Source: Actinomadura nitritigenes
GTDB taxonomy: Bacteria > Actinomycetota > Actinomycetes > Streptosporangiales > Streptosporangiaceae
DNA: 64,000 nucleotides
Direction: 5' to 3'
NCBI RefSeq assembly: GCF_017573545.1
Contig: NZ_JAGEOK010000021.1
Span: 109,820 to 173,819, forward strand
Shown here: in pieces, positions 33,117 through 41,511 of the stretch
How positions within the stretch are numbered: position 1 is the stretch's first letter
How the letters are laid out: the number at the start of each line of letters is the position of its first letter
Notes under the pieces: generated by a model
Seen by the model: the letters and a program-made list of their open reading frames with translations, nothing else
The model's database searches: none
Told to the model about the DNA's origin: nothing
Program-made: the position numbers and the translations under genes

Positions 33117-33494
33117 TCAGCCGCCGTCTTCGAACGTGTCCATCGCGTCCTCGTACGCCTGCTCGTAGGCGGCTTCCTGGTAGGCGTTCTGGACGGCCTG
33201 CTGGGCGAAGCCGGTGTCGAACGAGTCGTCGTCACCGCCGTCGTCATCGTCATCGAGCATCTCGTTGACGACGGCACCGGCGACGAACCCGGCCGCGAGA
33301 CCGCCGGCCGCGCCCGCGGCCACGCCGCCCCAGCCCGGCCCGTGGCCGCCGTGGTGCTCGCCGTGATGGGCGCCGTGGCCGAACCCCTCGTGCCCGTACT
33401 CATGCCCGCCGAAGCCGTGCCCGCCACCGTGCCCGGCCACGGCCTGCAGCCAGGACTCCAGCTCGTCCGCGAGACCCCGGCCACGGTGGAGCAC
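33117..33494 (-). CDS. His/Gly-rich hypothetical protein
   Basis: A 125-residue low-complexity protein. A short helical start (GRGLADELESWLQAVAG) leads to a His/Gly-rich stretch (about 22-54) that could bind metal. A Gly/Ala-rich hydrophobic segment follows (GVAAGAAGGLAAGFVAGAVVNEM, about 56-78), then a run of Asp (DDDDDGGDDD) and a polar tail rich in Gln, Ala and Tyr. It may insert in or lie on the membrane. The GTG start has only a distant GGAGAGG. No family is recognised; the ordered composition suggests it is real. Confidence 0.6.
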   Translation of the reverse strand: MLHRGRGLADELESWLQAVAGHGGGHGFGGHEYGHEGFGHGAHHGEHHGGHGPGWGGVAAGAAGGLAAGFVAGAVVNEMLDDDDDGGDDDSFDTGFAQQAVQNAYQEAAYEQAYEDAMDTFEDGG

Positions 33495-33644
33495 CGCAGC
33501 CGCCCTCTCCGCAACGGTCTGCTACAAGTGTAGTTAGAAGCGCCCTCGGCGGTACGGGGAACCGGCGAGGGCGCCGGATCAAGAATTCGATCGGATGTTC
33601 GAGAAACCGGGACGGGCGCCTTTCCGGCTCCTAGGCTCGACACC

Positions 33645-34448
33645 GTGAGCTCCTCCGAGACCACTGAGCCGTGCCGGGGTTTCTGGGCCGACACCGCCCG
33701 CGTCAGGACCGGTTACCTGGCCGAGGTGCCGACCCACACGCTGGTGCTGAAGCTCGCCGAGGAGGTCGGCGAGGTCGCCGAGGCCTACATCGGGATGACC
33801 GGCGGCAACCCCCGTAAGGGCGTCCACAAGAGCAGGACCGATGTGCTGGACGAGCTCGCCGACGTCATGCTGTCCGCCGCGATCCCCATGGTCGATCTGG
33901 CGGGCGGCGCGGCCGAGGCCGAGGCGCACATGGCCGGACGTCTCGGGATCGTCTCCGCCCGCACGGTCGCCGCGCCACCGGCGGAGGGCGGCGCCGGCGG
34001 CTGGTACGGGTCCTTCGTCGCGCCCCATGTCGTCCTGCGGCGCCAGGACGGCCAGGTCCTGATGCTGCGCCGCCACAACACCGGGTACGCCGACGGGTGG
34101 CTCTGCCCGCCCGCCGGACGGATCGAGCCGGGCGAGGACGTGCTGGCCGCCGCGATCCGCGAGGCCCGCGAGGAGACCGGGGTCCGGCTGCGCCGCGAGG
34201 ACGCCCGTTTCGTCCATGTCATGCACCGCACCGCCGAGACGCTGCCGGGCCCGTGCCACGCGGTGAGCGACTTCTGGTTCCGCTTCGACCGCTGGGAGGG
34301 CGAACCGCGCGCCGCCGAGCCGGACAAGGCGTCCGAGGCGGTGTGGATCGACCCGGTCAGGCCGCCCCGCGACGTGATCCCGCACTGCGCGCTGGCGCTC
34401 GCCGCGATCATGCGCGGCGAGCCGTTCGGCGTGCACGGCTGGGCCTGA
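33645..34448 (+). CDS. MazG-like plus NUDIX fusion hydrolase
   Basis: A 267-residue fusion of two nucleotide-clearing domains. Residues about 10-100 form a MazG-like all-alpha pyrophosphohydrolase with EExxE at 39-43 (AEEVGEVAEAY) and the ExxD pair at Glu70/Asp73 (LDELADVML). Residues about 122-265 form a NUDIX domain with a perfect box from Gly158 to Val180 (GRIEPGEDVLAAAIREAREE). Together they likely hydrolyse damaged or non-canonical nucleotides. A TAGGCT -10 element lies seven bases before the GTG start, so the mRNA may be leaderless. Confidence 0.88.
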   Translation: MSSSETTEPCRGFWADTARVRTGYLAEVPTHTLVLKLAEEVGEVAEAYIGMTGGNPRKGVHKSRTDVLDELADVMLSAAIPMVDLAGGAAEAEAHMAGRLGIVSARTVAAPPAEGGAGGWYGSFVAPHVVLRRQDGQVLMLRRHNTGYADGWLCPPAGRIEPGEDVLAAAIREAREETGVRLRREDARFVHVMHRTAETLPGPCHAVSDFWFRFDRWEGEPRAAEPDKASEAVWIDPVRPPRDVIPHCALALAAIMRGEPFGVHGWA

Positions 34449-34508
34449 CGCGGCGCCCTCCCCGGCTCCCGCGGCACGCTCCGCCTGCTCCTGTGCCGAC
34501 GCCTCCGC

Positions 34509-35606
34509 CTACACCGGATCGGTGATCCGGACGCGGTCGCCGTCGCCGTCGGAGAGGAACGACGCCAGCGCCCGCCCCTCCTCGGCGACGGCGGTGCGCT
34601 CGGCTCGGGAGAAGCGGCGCAGCGGGGTGACGGCCACCGTGCCGGCGTCGGCGCTCCAGGTCGCGGCGGCCCGCCCGTCGACCAGCACCACGCGGGCGCC
34701 CGTGACGGACAGGCCGCGGTGGTCGTCGTCGATGATCCGGCCGCGGTCGTGGTAGCCGAGGATCGCGTTGTCGTACGCCGGCAGGAACCGCACGGGGGCG
34801 GGCGTGTCGGGATCCGGGCGCGGCGCGTCGGGGAGGTCGAGCAGCTCGCGGCCCCGCCCGTCCCGGAAGGCGACCAGTTCGCCGCGCATCGCGGCGATCG
34901 CGGCGGGCAGTCCCGCGAGACCGCACCAGGCGCGCAGGTCGGCCGAGGCGGCGGGCCCGAACGCGGCCAGGTAGCGCCGCACCAGCACCTGCCCCACCGG
35001 GTCCGAACCGTCCGTCGGCGGAGGGTCGGCCTCGCGGCCGAGCCAGGAGGACAGCGGGACGTTGCGCACCCCCGCCCTGGTCCGCCACAGCCCGCGCGGC
35101 GGGATCTGCGCCATCGGGACGAGGGCGGCGACGAGCATCTCGCCCAGGGCCCGCGGTGACGGGTCCGGCCGGCGTCCGGCGACCGCGCGCGCCAGCTCCG
35201 CCATGGAGCGCGGCTCGCCGTCGGCCGTCACCGCCCGCCCCGCCGCCGCGAGTTCGTCGAGATCCACCCCGGCGAACTCGCCGCGGTAGACCCCGAGGAC
35301 CCGCTGGCGCAGCATCGCCTCGTGTCGGCCCCGCCAGGACAGGGCGTCCTCGGCGGTGACGAGGTGGACGGTGCGGCGCATGAGGTGCGTCCGCACCACG
35401 CGCCGTCCGGTCAGCAGGTCCGAGAGCGTCGCCGGGTCGAACGCGCGGAGCCGCGACCAGAGCCCGACGAACGGCTCCTGCGGTTCCTGCGCCTGCAGGC
35501 CACAGAGGTGCCCGATCGCGTCGACGGCCGGGAGGCCGGCGCGATCGAGGAGCAACTGGCGGGCGAGCGTCGCGCGGCCCAACGCCCGGTCGTCGAGGAC
35601 GGCCAC
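34509..35606 (-). CDS. Winged-helix DNA-binding domain protein (HTH_42 type)
   Basis: A 365-residue protein of the actinomycete winged-helix DNA-binding family related to YcaQ/AlkX-like proteins. It contains GLQAQEPQEPFVGLWSRL near residue 33, VVRTHLMRRTVHLVTAEDALSW, RYLAAFGPAASADLRAWCGL and FLPAYDNAILGYHDR. Relatives unhook interstrand DNA crosslinks, but this branch is not characterised as far as I know. GTG 35606 is the best in-frame start, six bases after the stop of the VOC gene on the same strand, so the two may be co-transcribed. Confidence 0.82.
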   Translation of the reverse strand: MAVLDDRALGRATLARQLLLDRAGLPAVDAIGHLCGLQAQEPQEPFVGLWSRLRAFDPATLSDLLTGRRVVRTHLMRRTVHLVTAEDALSWRGRHEAMLRQRVLGVYRGEFAGVDLDELAAAGRAVTADGEPRSMAELARAVAGRRPDPSPRALGEMLVAALVPMAQIPPRGLWRTRAGVRNVPLSSWLGREADPPPTDGSDPVGQVLVRRYLAAFGPAASADLRAWCGLAGLPAAIAAMRGELVAFRDGRGRELLDLPDAPRPDPDTPAPVRFLPAYDNAILGYHDRGRIIDDDHRGLSVTGARVVLVDGRAAATWSADAGTVAVTPLRRFSRAERTAVAEEGRALASFLSDGDGDRVRITDPV

Positions 35607-35611
35607 CGGGG

Positions 35612-36037
35612 TCAGGACGCGTCGTAGCCGCCGGCGACGTCCAGGACCCAGACGACGCCGAACCGGTCCACGAGCATCCCGTAGAGGGGCGCCCACTGCG
35701 CGGGCCCGAGAGGCTGCCGGACGGTCGCCCCCTCGGAGAGCTTCTCCCAGCAGGCGGTGATCTCCTCGGCCGTCCCGCCGCGCACCGAGACGAAGAACGC
35801 GTTCTCGCCCCGGTTCCACGGCAGGTTCGACGGAACGTCGTACGCCATCACCCGGAAACCGTTGCCGGCGGCCACCTGGCCCCACATCACCCGGTCCGCG
35901 TCGGCCGGGTCCTGGACGTTTCCGGCGTCCTTGTAGGTGACCACGGCCATGTCCCCGCCGAACACGGACCGGTAGAAGGACAGCGCCTCGCGCGCATCGC
36001 CTCGGAAGTTCAGGTGGGTCACGGCGTCGACGGCCAT
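35612..36037 (-). CDS. VOC-family protein (PhnB/3-demethylubiquinone MT-like)
   Basis: A 141-residue glyoxalase/VOC-fold protein. It starts VTHLNFRGDAREALSFYRSVFGGDMAVVTY and ends YGMLVDRFGVVWVLDVAG, the typical PhnB-like pattern; metal ligands are not fully conserved, so it may be non-catalytic. GAGGAG precedes ATG 36037. It is divergent from a WYL-domain regulator 97 bases away, which probably controls it, and is followed by a winged-helix protein gene six bases on. Confidence 0.87.
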   Translation of the reverse strand: MAVDAVTHLNFRGDAREALSFYRSVFGGDMAVVTYKDAGNVQDPADADRVMWGQVAAGNGFRVMAYDVPSNLPWNRGENAFFVSVRGGTAEEITACWEKLSEGATVRQPLGPAQWAPLYGMLVDRFGVVWVLDVAGGYDAS

Positions 36038-36134
36038 CGCGGGCTCCTCATCGTTCGGTTTCGTCGGGCTCGGTGTCCACCGTCGCAGTGGAAGCGGACA
36101 GGTTGTGGCCGCTTCTCCCGCGAGAATCGGAAGC

Positions 36135-37136
36135 ATGCACAAGACCTCAGCGCGGCTGCTGGAGCTGCTCTCGCTGCTCCAGGCGCGCCGGGACTGGCCG
36201 GGCGCGCTGCTGGCCGAGCGCCTGGGCGTCAGCCCGCGCACGGTGCGCCGCGACGTCGACCGCCTGCGCGAGCTGGGCTACCCCATCGCCGCGATCAAGG
36301 GGCCGGACGGCGGGTACCGGCTCGCGGCCGGCACGGAACTGCCGCCGCTGCTGTTCGACGACGAGCAGGCCGTCGCCCTCGCCGTCGCCCTCCAGACCGC
36401 CGCCACCAGCGGCGCGGGCATCGAGGACGGCGCGGCGCGCGCGCTGGCCACCATCAGGCAGGTCATGCCGTCGCGGCTGCGCCACCGGATCGACACCTTG
36501 CAGGTCACCGCCGTCGAGCGGCCGGCGCCCCGGCCGGAACCGCAGGTCGACGGCGGCGTGCTCATGGCGCTCGGCGCCGCCGTCCACGCCCGCGAGGTCG
36601 TGCGGTTCGACTACGCGCCCGCCGCACCTCCGGAGGCGGGCGGCGGCGCCCCGGTCCCGCCGCGCCGGGCCGAGCCCCACCACCTCGTGACCTGGGGCGG
36701 CCGCTGGTACCTCGTCGCCTGGGACCTCGACCGCGAGGACTGGCGCACCTTCCGCGCCGACCGGATCACCCCGCGCGCCCCCACGGGGCCCCGCTTCACC
36801 CGCCGCAACGTTCCCGGTGGCGACGTGGCCGCGTTCGTGGCCGGCCGCTTCCGCGGCTCCAGCGGCTCGGCCGGATGGGCCTGCCGCGGCGAGGTGATCC
36901 TCGACCTGCCCGCCGCGGTCGTGTCCCGCTACTCCCGGGACGGGCTCGTCGAGGAGCTCGGCCCGGACCGGTGCCGGCTCGTCCTGGGCTCGTGGTCCTG
37001 GCCCGGCCTGGCCGCCGCCGTCGGCCGCTTCGACGCGGACTTCGAGGTCGTCGGTCCCGCCGAGCTCGAGGACGCCTGCGCCGACCTGGCCCGCCGCTAC
37101 ACCGCCGCCGCGTCCATCGGCCGCGCCGGCCACTGA
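36135..37136 (+). CDS. WYL-domain (YafY-type) transcriptional regulator
   Basis: A 333-residue regulator. The N-terminal HTH_11/DeoR-like winged helix covers about 1-60 (RLLELLSLLQARRDWPGALLAERLGVSPRTVRRDVDRLRELGYPI, then KGPDGGYRL). The WYL domain follows (about 135-215, HHLVTWGGRWYLVAWDLDREDWRTFRADRI), then a WCX C-terminal extension. WYL domains bind nucleic acid or small ligands. It is divergent from the VOC-family gene. GGAAG lies close to the ATG, and GAGAAT seven bases upstream could be a -10 element of a leaderless transcript. Confidence 0.9.
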   Translation: MHKTSARLLELLSLLQARRDWPGALLAERLGVSPRTVRRDVDRLRELGYPIAAIKGPDGGYRLAAGTELPPLLFDDEQAVALAVALQTAATSGAGIEDGAARALATIRQVMPSRLRHRIDTLQVTAVERPAPRPEPQVDGGVLMALGAAVHAREVVRFDYAPAAPPEAGGGAPVPPRRAEPHHLVTWGGRWYLVAWDLDREDWRTFRADRITPRAPTGPRFTRRNVPGGDVAAFVAGRFRGSSGSAGWACRGEVILDLPAAVVSRYSRDGLVEELGPDRCRLVLGSWSWPGLAAAVGRFDADFEVVGPAELEDACADLARRYTAAASIGRAGH

Positions 37137-37146
37137 GGGAACGCCC

Positions 37147-37773
37147 CTATTTCGCGACGGCCACGAGCCGGACGGCGAGGCCGGTGAAGACGGTGCCGCT
37201 GAAGATGTTGAGGCCGCGCGCGACGCGGCGGCTCCGCCGCAGCAACCGGGCGAGCCGGCCGGACAGCAGCCCGACCGTCCCGTCCACGGCGAGGCCGATG
37301 AGCACGAGCGTCAGCCCGAGCACGAGGAACTGGACCATCGGGTGCCCGAGCGAGGGATTCACGAACTGCGGCAGGAACGCGATGTTGAACAGGATGACCT
37401 TGGGGTTCAGCAGGTTGGTGACGACGCCCCGCCAGAACGCGCGGAGCCGGCCCGGTCCCGCGGGGGCGGCCTCGTCACCGGCTTCACCGCGGTCCAGGAA
37501 CGACCTCACCGCGAGGTAGAGGAGGTAGGCGGCGCCTGCCCAGCGCAGCACGTGGTAGAGGGTCGGCAGGGTGGTGAACAGGGCCGAAAGGCCGAGCATC
37601 GCCGCGATCGCATGGGTGAGCGCGCCGGTGGCCACTCCCGCCGCGGCCATCACGCCGGTGGCGGGGCCGCCCCGTCCGCCCATGGCCACGATGAACATCA
37701 TGTCGGGGCCAGGCGTGAGGCACAGGGCGAGCGCGGCGACAAGAAACGCAACATAAAGGGATGTATCCAACAC
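37147..37773 (-). CDS. LysE/RhtB-family translocator
   Basis: A 208-residue integral membrane exporter of the LysE/RhtB family. It has the N-terminal signature LVAALALCLTPGPDMMFIVAMGGRGGPATGVMAAAGVATGALTHAIAAMLG, about six hydrophobic segments and the mid-protein LNPKVILFNIAFLPQFV motif. These proteins export amino acids or related metabolites by proton exchange. The GTG start gives the expected length. It stands alone, ending 10 bases from the convergent WYL regulator gene. Confidence 0.9.
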   Translation of the reverse strand: MLDTSLYVAFLVAALALCLTPGPDMMFIVAMGGRGGPATGVMAAAGVATGALTHAIAAMLGLSALFTTLPTLYHVLRWAGAAYLLYLAVRSFLDRGEAGDEAAPAGPGRLRAFWRGVVTNLLNPKVILFNIAFLPQFVNPSLGHPMVQFLVLGLTLVLIGLAVDGTVGLLSGRLARLLRRSRRVARGLNIFSGTVFTGLAVRLVAVAK

Positions 37774-37856
37774 GCTCGCATCATGGAACGCCGGACCGCC
37801 TCCGCGCGACCCTTTAACCGGCCGCGCCTCCTGACGACGACCGGCACGGCCCGCGC

Positions 37857-39002
37857 TCAGCGCGGCTCGCTCGGCAGGTGGGCGTAGACGGCAGGTCCAT
37901 GCGGGGCGGTTCGCAGGGCCGCCCGCAGGGCCGGCGGCGGTACGGCGTGGACCTCCCGGTGATCGGTCTCACCGCGGGCCGGGTCGGTGCGGTGCGCGAG
38001 GCGCGCGTCGTACAGGTCGAAGCCGGCGGCCGCGCCGCCGCACGGATCGAGCCGGCTCCATCGCCCGACGATCCGGGTGGCGACGAGGGCGTGCAGGTGG
38101 AAGCCGCCGGGCCCGCGGTCGTCGGCCAGACGCTGGTAGCACACACCGGCCGGAAGGCCCCGGGCGCGCAGCAGGGCGACCAGCAGGTGGGCCTTGCCGT
38201 GGCACAAGGCGTCCCCGCACCGCAGCACCTCGGACGCCCGATAAGCGGTACTCCACCGGTCCACGTCTTCCGAACGGGCGATGGTGTCCCGCACGAACAC
38301 GAACGCCGCCTCGGCGTACCGCTCCGGATCGACCTCCACGGACCACCCGTCGACGCCGCCGCAACCGCGTTCCAGTTCCTCTGCGACCGCCTCTACCGCC
38401 GGATGCCGGTAGTCGGCGACCTCGTCGGCCGCGTAATACGCCTCGGGATCGTCGCGAACCGGGATGAGGGCGAGGTAGCCGTCACCGCGATCGGGCCACC
38501 GGCGAGCGCCCGCACCGACCTGCGCCGGGAGCGGCGCGAGCGGGGTGACGGCCGGCGGCACCGGCAGCCGCCAGACGTCGCCCACCAGCGCCGTGACCCG
38601 CTCGGCGATCCGCGTCCCCAGGCGACGCCGGATCGGCCCCTCCAGGACGGCCACCCGCAGAACCACCCAGGTCGACATCGGGCCGAGAGCGGTGACCGTC
38701 GCGGTGACCAGCACCGGATCGAGCCCTCCGGGGCCGCTTCCGACCAGACCGCGCAGCGTTCGCCGGTCCCCTGCCGTCCGGACCTCCGGCGAGCCGCCCG
38801 AGCGCCCCGCCCGAGCGACGGCCGCGCGCAGACGTGCCTCCGCATCGGCCGACGCCAGCGGCAGCAGGAACTCGACCTCGTGGACGACCTTGCGCAGCCG
38901 CCCCGCCACCCAGCGCACGCCCCGTCGAGCCGCCCTCGACCCGGCCGCCGCCGCGAGCGCCGCCACCAGCGCAGCGCGCTCCTCGTCCTTCCCGGAGGTC
39001 AC
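37857..39002 (-). CDS. Transglutaminase-like protease-fold protein
   Basis: A protein of about 381 residues. Its C-terminal third has a transglutaminase-like core with the Cys-His-Asp triad in order: CGDALCHGKAHLLVALLRARGLPAGVCYQRL, GFHLHALVAT and RWSRLDPCGG. The first 160 residues may form an SRPBCC-like lipid-binding fold (GRLRKVVHEVEFLLPLASADAEARL). Such proteins act as peptidases or amidases in actinomycetes. GTG 39002 is the first start after the upstream gene ends, but no ribosome site is evident, so the N-terminus is uncertain. Confidence 0.75.
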   Translation of the reverse strand: MTSGKDEERAALVAALAAAAGSRAARRGVRWVAGRLRKVVHEVEFLLPLASADAEARLRAAVARAGRSGGSPEVRTAGDRRTLRGLVGSGPGGLDPVLVTATVTALGPMSTWVVLRVAVLEGPIRRRLGTRIAERVTALVGDVWRLPVPPAVTPLAPLPAQVGAGARRWPDRGDGYLALIPVRDDPEAYYAADEVADYRHPAVEAVAEELERGCGGVDGWSVEVDPERYAEAAFVFVRDTIARSEDVDRWSTAYRASEVLRCGDALCHGKAHLLVALLRARGLPAGVCYQRLADDRGPGGFHLHALVATRIVGRWSRLDPCGGAAAGFDLYDARLAHRTDPARGETDHREVHAVPPPALRAALRTAPHGPAVYAHLPSEPR

Positions 39003-39070
39003 CGCCGAAGCGTGCCCGACCCGCGACCGCCGCTGCAAGATCAGGAGAAGGGCCGGAAACCGGCGGGGTG

Positions 39071-39985
39071 TCAGGCAGGCAGGTTCGCGGTGCGGGCGAA
39101 GTCCTCCACGGAGGCCGGCTTGATCTCCGGGTAGCGGTCGTTGTCCAGGGTGTCGAACTTGCCCTTTCCGGTGACCATGCACCACTGGTATTGCAGGGCC
39201 ACGTAGTCGAACGGGTTCTGCGTCGTCATGGCGCGGCGCTCTATCTCGGCCCGCAGTTCGTCGGCCGTGCCCAGCGTCCGCAAGGTGAGCTTCCGGCCGG
39301 TGCCGCGCTCGACGGCCTCGCGGAACCGGCGCATCGAGACGACCTCACCGGCGAAGCGGACCGTCCCGCCGTCCGCCAGTGCCGGGTCGAGGGCGGCGGC
39401 GACGGTGTAGAGGGCCGTGTCCTGGACGGTGGTGAGGTCCATCGGCTGGTCGGGGTCGCCCCAGTGCGACAAGGTGCCCTTCTCCCAGTCGATGAGGTCC
39501 ATGAAGCCGGTCATCACCTCGGCGAAGGCGCCGTTCAGCACCGACAGCACGCCGAGCCGCGATCCCCCGAACAGTGCCGCCGCCTGCCGCCGCCAACCGA
39601 TCATGACGTTGTCGCCGTCGTCGAGCTTGGTGATGTCGATGGCGAAGTCCGAGGGGACGAACCGAGCGGCACCGGCCTGCTCGGCGGCGGCCAGGAGGTT
39701 CGCCTGCCCGTCGATGATGAGGTCGGGGCCGCCCTGGACGGCGGAGACGACGGTCCGCGCCCCGCCGATGGCGGTGGCCAGCCGGTCGGCCGGGTCGGTG
39801 ATGTCGCCCTCGACCAGCTCGACCCCCTCGGCCCGCAGGGCGTCGAGCGCTCGCTTCTTCTCACCTGCGGCGCCGGGGCGCACCAGCGCGCGCACGGTCA
39901 CATCCCGGTCCAGGAAGGCCGACACGATCCGGTTGCCGAGCAACCCGGTCGCGCCCACGACGAATACGTCTGCCTGTGCTGCCAT
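39071..39985 (-). CDS. NmrA/isoflavone-reductase-like protein
   Basis: A 304-residue NAD(P)-binding protein of the NmrA/aromatic-alcohol reductase group. It has VVGATGLLGNRIV at 9-21, AVQGGPDLIIDGQANLLAAAEQAGAARFVPSDFAID (typical of isoflavone-reductase-like proteins) and a long C-terminal substrate domain. AAGGAGACC precedes ATG 39985. It is divergent from a MerR regulator, and its promoter has the MerR-type 19-bp spacer, so it is very probably activated by that protein under chemical stress. Confidence 0.88.
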   Translation of the reverse strand: MAAQADVFVVGATGLLGNRIVSAFLDRDVTVRALVRPGAAGEKKRALDALRAEGVELVEGDITDPADRLATAIGGARTVVSAVQGGPDLIIDGQANLLAAAEQAGAARFVPSDFAIDITKLDDGDNVMIGWRRQAAALFGGSRLGVLSVLNGAFAEVMTGFMDLIDWEKGTLSHWGDPDQPMDLTTVQDTALYTVAAALDPALADGGTVRFAGEVVSMRRFREAVERGTGRKLTLRTLGTADELRAEIERRAMTTQNPFDYVALQYQWCMVTGKGKFDTLDNDRYPEIKPASVEDFARTANLPA

Positions 39986-40060
39986 CGTCCTTGGTCTCCT
40001 TGCGTCGTCATGCCGTACCGCGCCACGCAGGGCGCGCTCGCCTCGGGCGGGCGATCACGA

Positions 40061-40091
40061 AGGTAAACTCTGAAACCAGTTACAAGGTCAA
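40061..40091 (-). promoter_or_regulatory. MerR-type promoter with 19-bp spacer
   Basis: Minus strand: -35 TTGACC (40091-40086), a 19-base spacer, then -10 TTACCT (40066-40061). A dyad overlaps the spacer (GTAAACT at 40063-40069 and AGTTAC at 40078-40083 on the plus strand). An over-long spacer with an internal dyad is the hallmark of MerR-activated promoters; it reads toward the NmrA-like gene. Confidence 0.75.
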
Positions 40092-40109
40092 GCGGCGAAA
40101 GCGGTTCGG

Positions 40110-40529
40110 ATGCGCATCGGGGAACTCGCCAGGCGCACGGGGGTCGACGAGCAGCTCCTCCGCTACTACGAGAAGCAGGGCCTGCTCACGCCGGAGCGGT
40201 CTCCCAACGGCTACCGCGACTACGCCGACGCCGACGTCGGCGCGGTGCGGAAGATCCGCGCCCTGCTGGCCGCCGGGCTGTCCACCGCCACGATCGCCCA
40301 GGTCAGCTCGTGTCTGCGCGACGACTCCCTGCCGACTCCCGCGTGCGCGGGTGTCATCGGGCGCCTGCGCGACGAACGCGCGAGGCTCGACCAGGCCATC
40401 GAAGGTCTCCTTGAGGCCCGCGCCGCTCTCGACGATGTCATCGACCGCGGCCAGGACCACGAAGCCCCGCACGGTGACGTCTCCACCGGCAAGCCCGCTT
40501 GGGGAAGTGCGCTAACGAGGCCGAGGTAA
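40110..40529 (+). CDS. MerR-family transcriptional regulator
   Basis: A 139-residue MerR regulator. The winged helix starts at residue 1 (MRIGELARRTGVDEQLLRYYEKQGLLTPERSPNGYRDYADADV), followed by the coiled-coil dimer helix (about 85-118). A Cys pair lies in SSCLRDDSLPTPACAGVI. The effector pocket is short, as in drug- or stress-sensing members. It is divergent from the NmrA-like gene, with a 19-bp-spacer promoter between them. Confidence 0.9.
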   Translation: MRIGELARRTGVDEQLLRYYEKQGLLTPERSPNGYRDYADADVGAVRKIRALLAAGLSTATIAQVSSCLRDDSLPTPACAGVIGRLRDERARLDQAIEGLLEARAALDDVIDRGQDHEAPHGDVSTGKPAWGSALTRPR

Positions 40530-40599
40530 CGCCCACCGGCCTCGAACATCCGAAAGCGCGTGATCTCGAGTCCGCGCCGGTCCCCGACGCGCGAGGGGA

Positions 40600-41397
40600 T
40601 CAGAGGTCGAGGACCAGGGCCCGGTGGTCGGACACTTCGGGCGCGGTCGCGATCTCGAACCGCTCCACCGCGCCGGGGTCGGAGACCAGCAGGTAGCTCG
40701 CGTGCCGGAGCGGCTTCGGGTAGCGGGAGGTCCGGGTGTCGGCGCCGCCGACCAGGTCGGTCAGCCCGAGGTCGGCGAGGATCGCGAAGGTGGTGCTGCC
40801 GGGGAGCAGGTTGAAGTCGCCGCACACCACGGTCAGGTCGCCGTCCTCGCGCGCTCCCTCGACGAGGTCGGCCAGCCGTCCGGCCTGCGCTCGGCGGGCC
40901 GGGGTGTCGGCCTTGCCGCGCGGATCGCGCAGGCCGTGGAGGTTCACGACGGTGACGAACCGCTCCGCCCGGCGGTCGTGCACGCGCACGGCCAGCGCGG
41001 CACGGGGCCGGCCGTCGTTCGGCCATCGGTCGCGGTGCTCGGTGTAGGCGCCGTGCACGAACGCGGACCGTACGCCGACCAGCGGAAGGGTCTCCCCGAC
41101 GAAGGTGGCCAGGCCGAAGTCCTGCCGGTGGAACCCCTGTTGCCGATCTTGGACCGGCCCCGCGTCGCTCGCGGTGAAGAGCCCGTGGTGGCGCGGGAGG
41201 CGGGCGCGGACATCCCCCAGCAGGTTCGCCCGCTGGGGCAGCGACCGGTCGGCGTCGTCGAAGCGCGTCCAGCCGCCGAGACCCGGCGTGTGGGTGACCT
41301 CTTGCAGGCACAGGACGTCGGCGCCGCACGCGTCGAGCCAGGGGGCGAGGTCGTCGAACATCGCGCCGCCCCAGGCGTTGAGGGAGATGATCCGCAC
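40600..41397 (-). CDS. Endonuclease/exonuclease/phosphatase-family protein
   Basis: A 265-residue EEP-fold metal-dependent hydrolase. Active-site residues are visible: Asn in RIISLNAWGG, Glu in LCLQEVTH, His/Arg region NLHGLRD, Asp-Phe-Asn in VVCGDFNLLPGS and the SDHRAL motif at the C-terminus. Members cleave phosphodiesters in DNA, inositol phosphates or sphingomyelin. No signal peptide is present. GTG 41397 is preferred because TAGATT lies eight bases upstream, fitting a leaderless mRNA; GTG 41403 is an alternative. Confidence 0.87.
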   Translation of the reverse strand: MRIISLNAWGGAMFDDLAPWLDACGADVLCLQEVTHTPGLGGWTRFDDADRSLPQRANLLGDVRARLPRHHGLFTASDAGPVQDRQQGFHRQDFGLATFVGETLPLVGVRSAFVHGAYTEHRDRWPNDGRPRAALAVRVHDRRAERFVTVVNLHGLRDPRGKADTPARRAQAGRLADLVEGAREDGDLTVVCGDFNLLPGSTTFAILADLGLTDLVGGADTRTSRYPKPLRHASYLLVSDPGAVERFEIATAPEVSDHRALVLDL

Positions 41398-41511
41398 GTG
41401 CACCGAATCTAGTCCGCCCGCCGAGCCGGCCGGTCGCCCGAGCACCCGGCCCCGGCCGCTCGCCGGACGGGCGATGCCCGCCCGGCGAACGGTGCGCGCG
41501 GCGCCGTGCGG

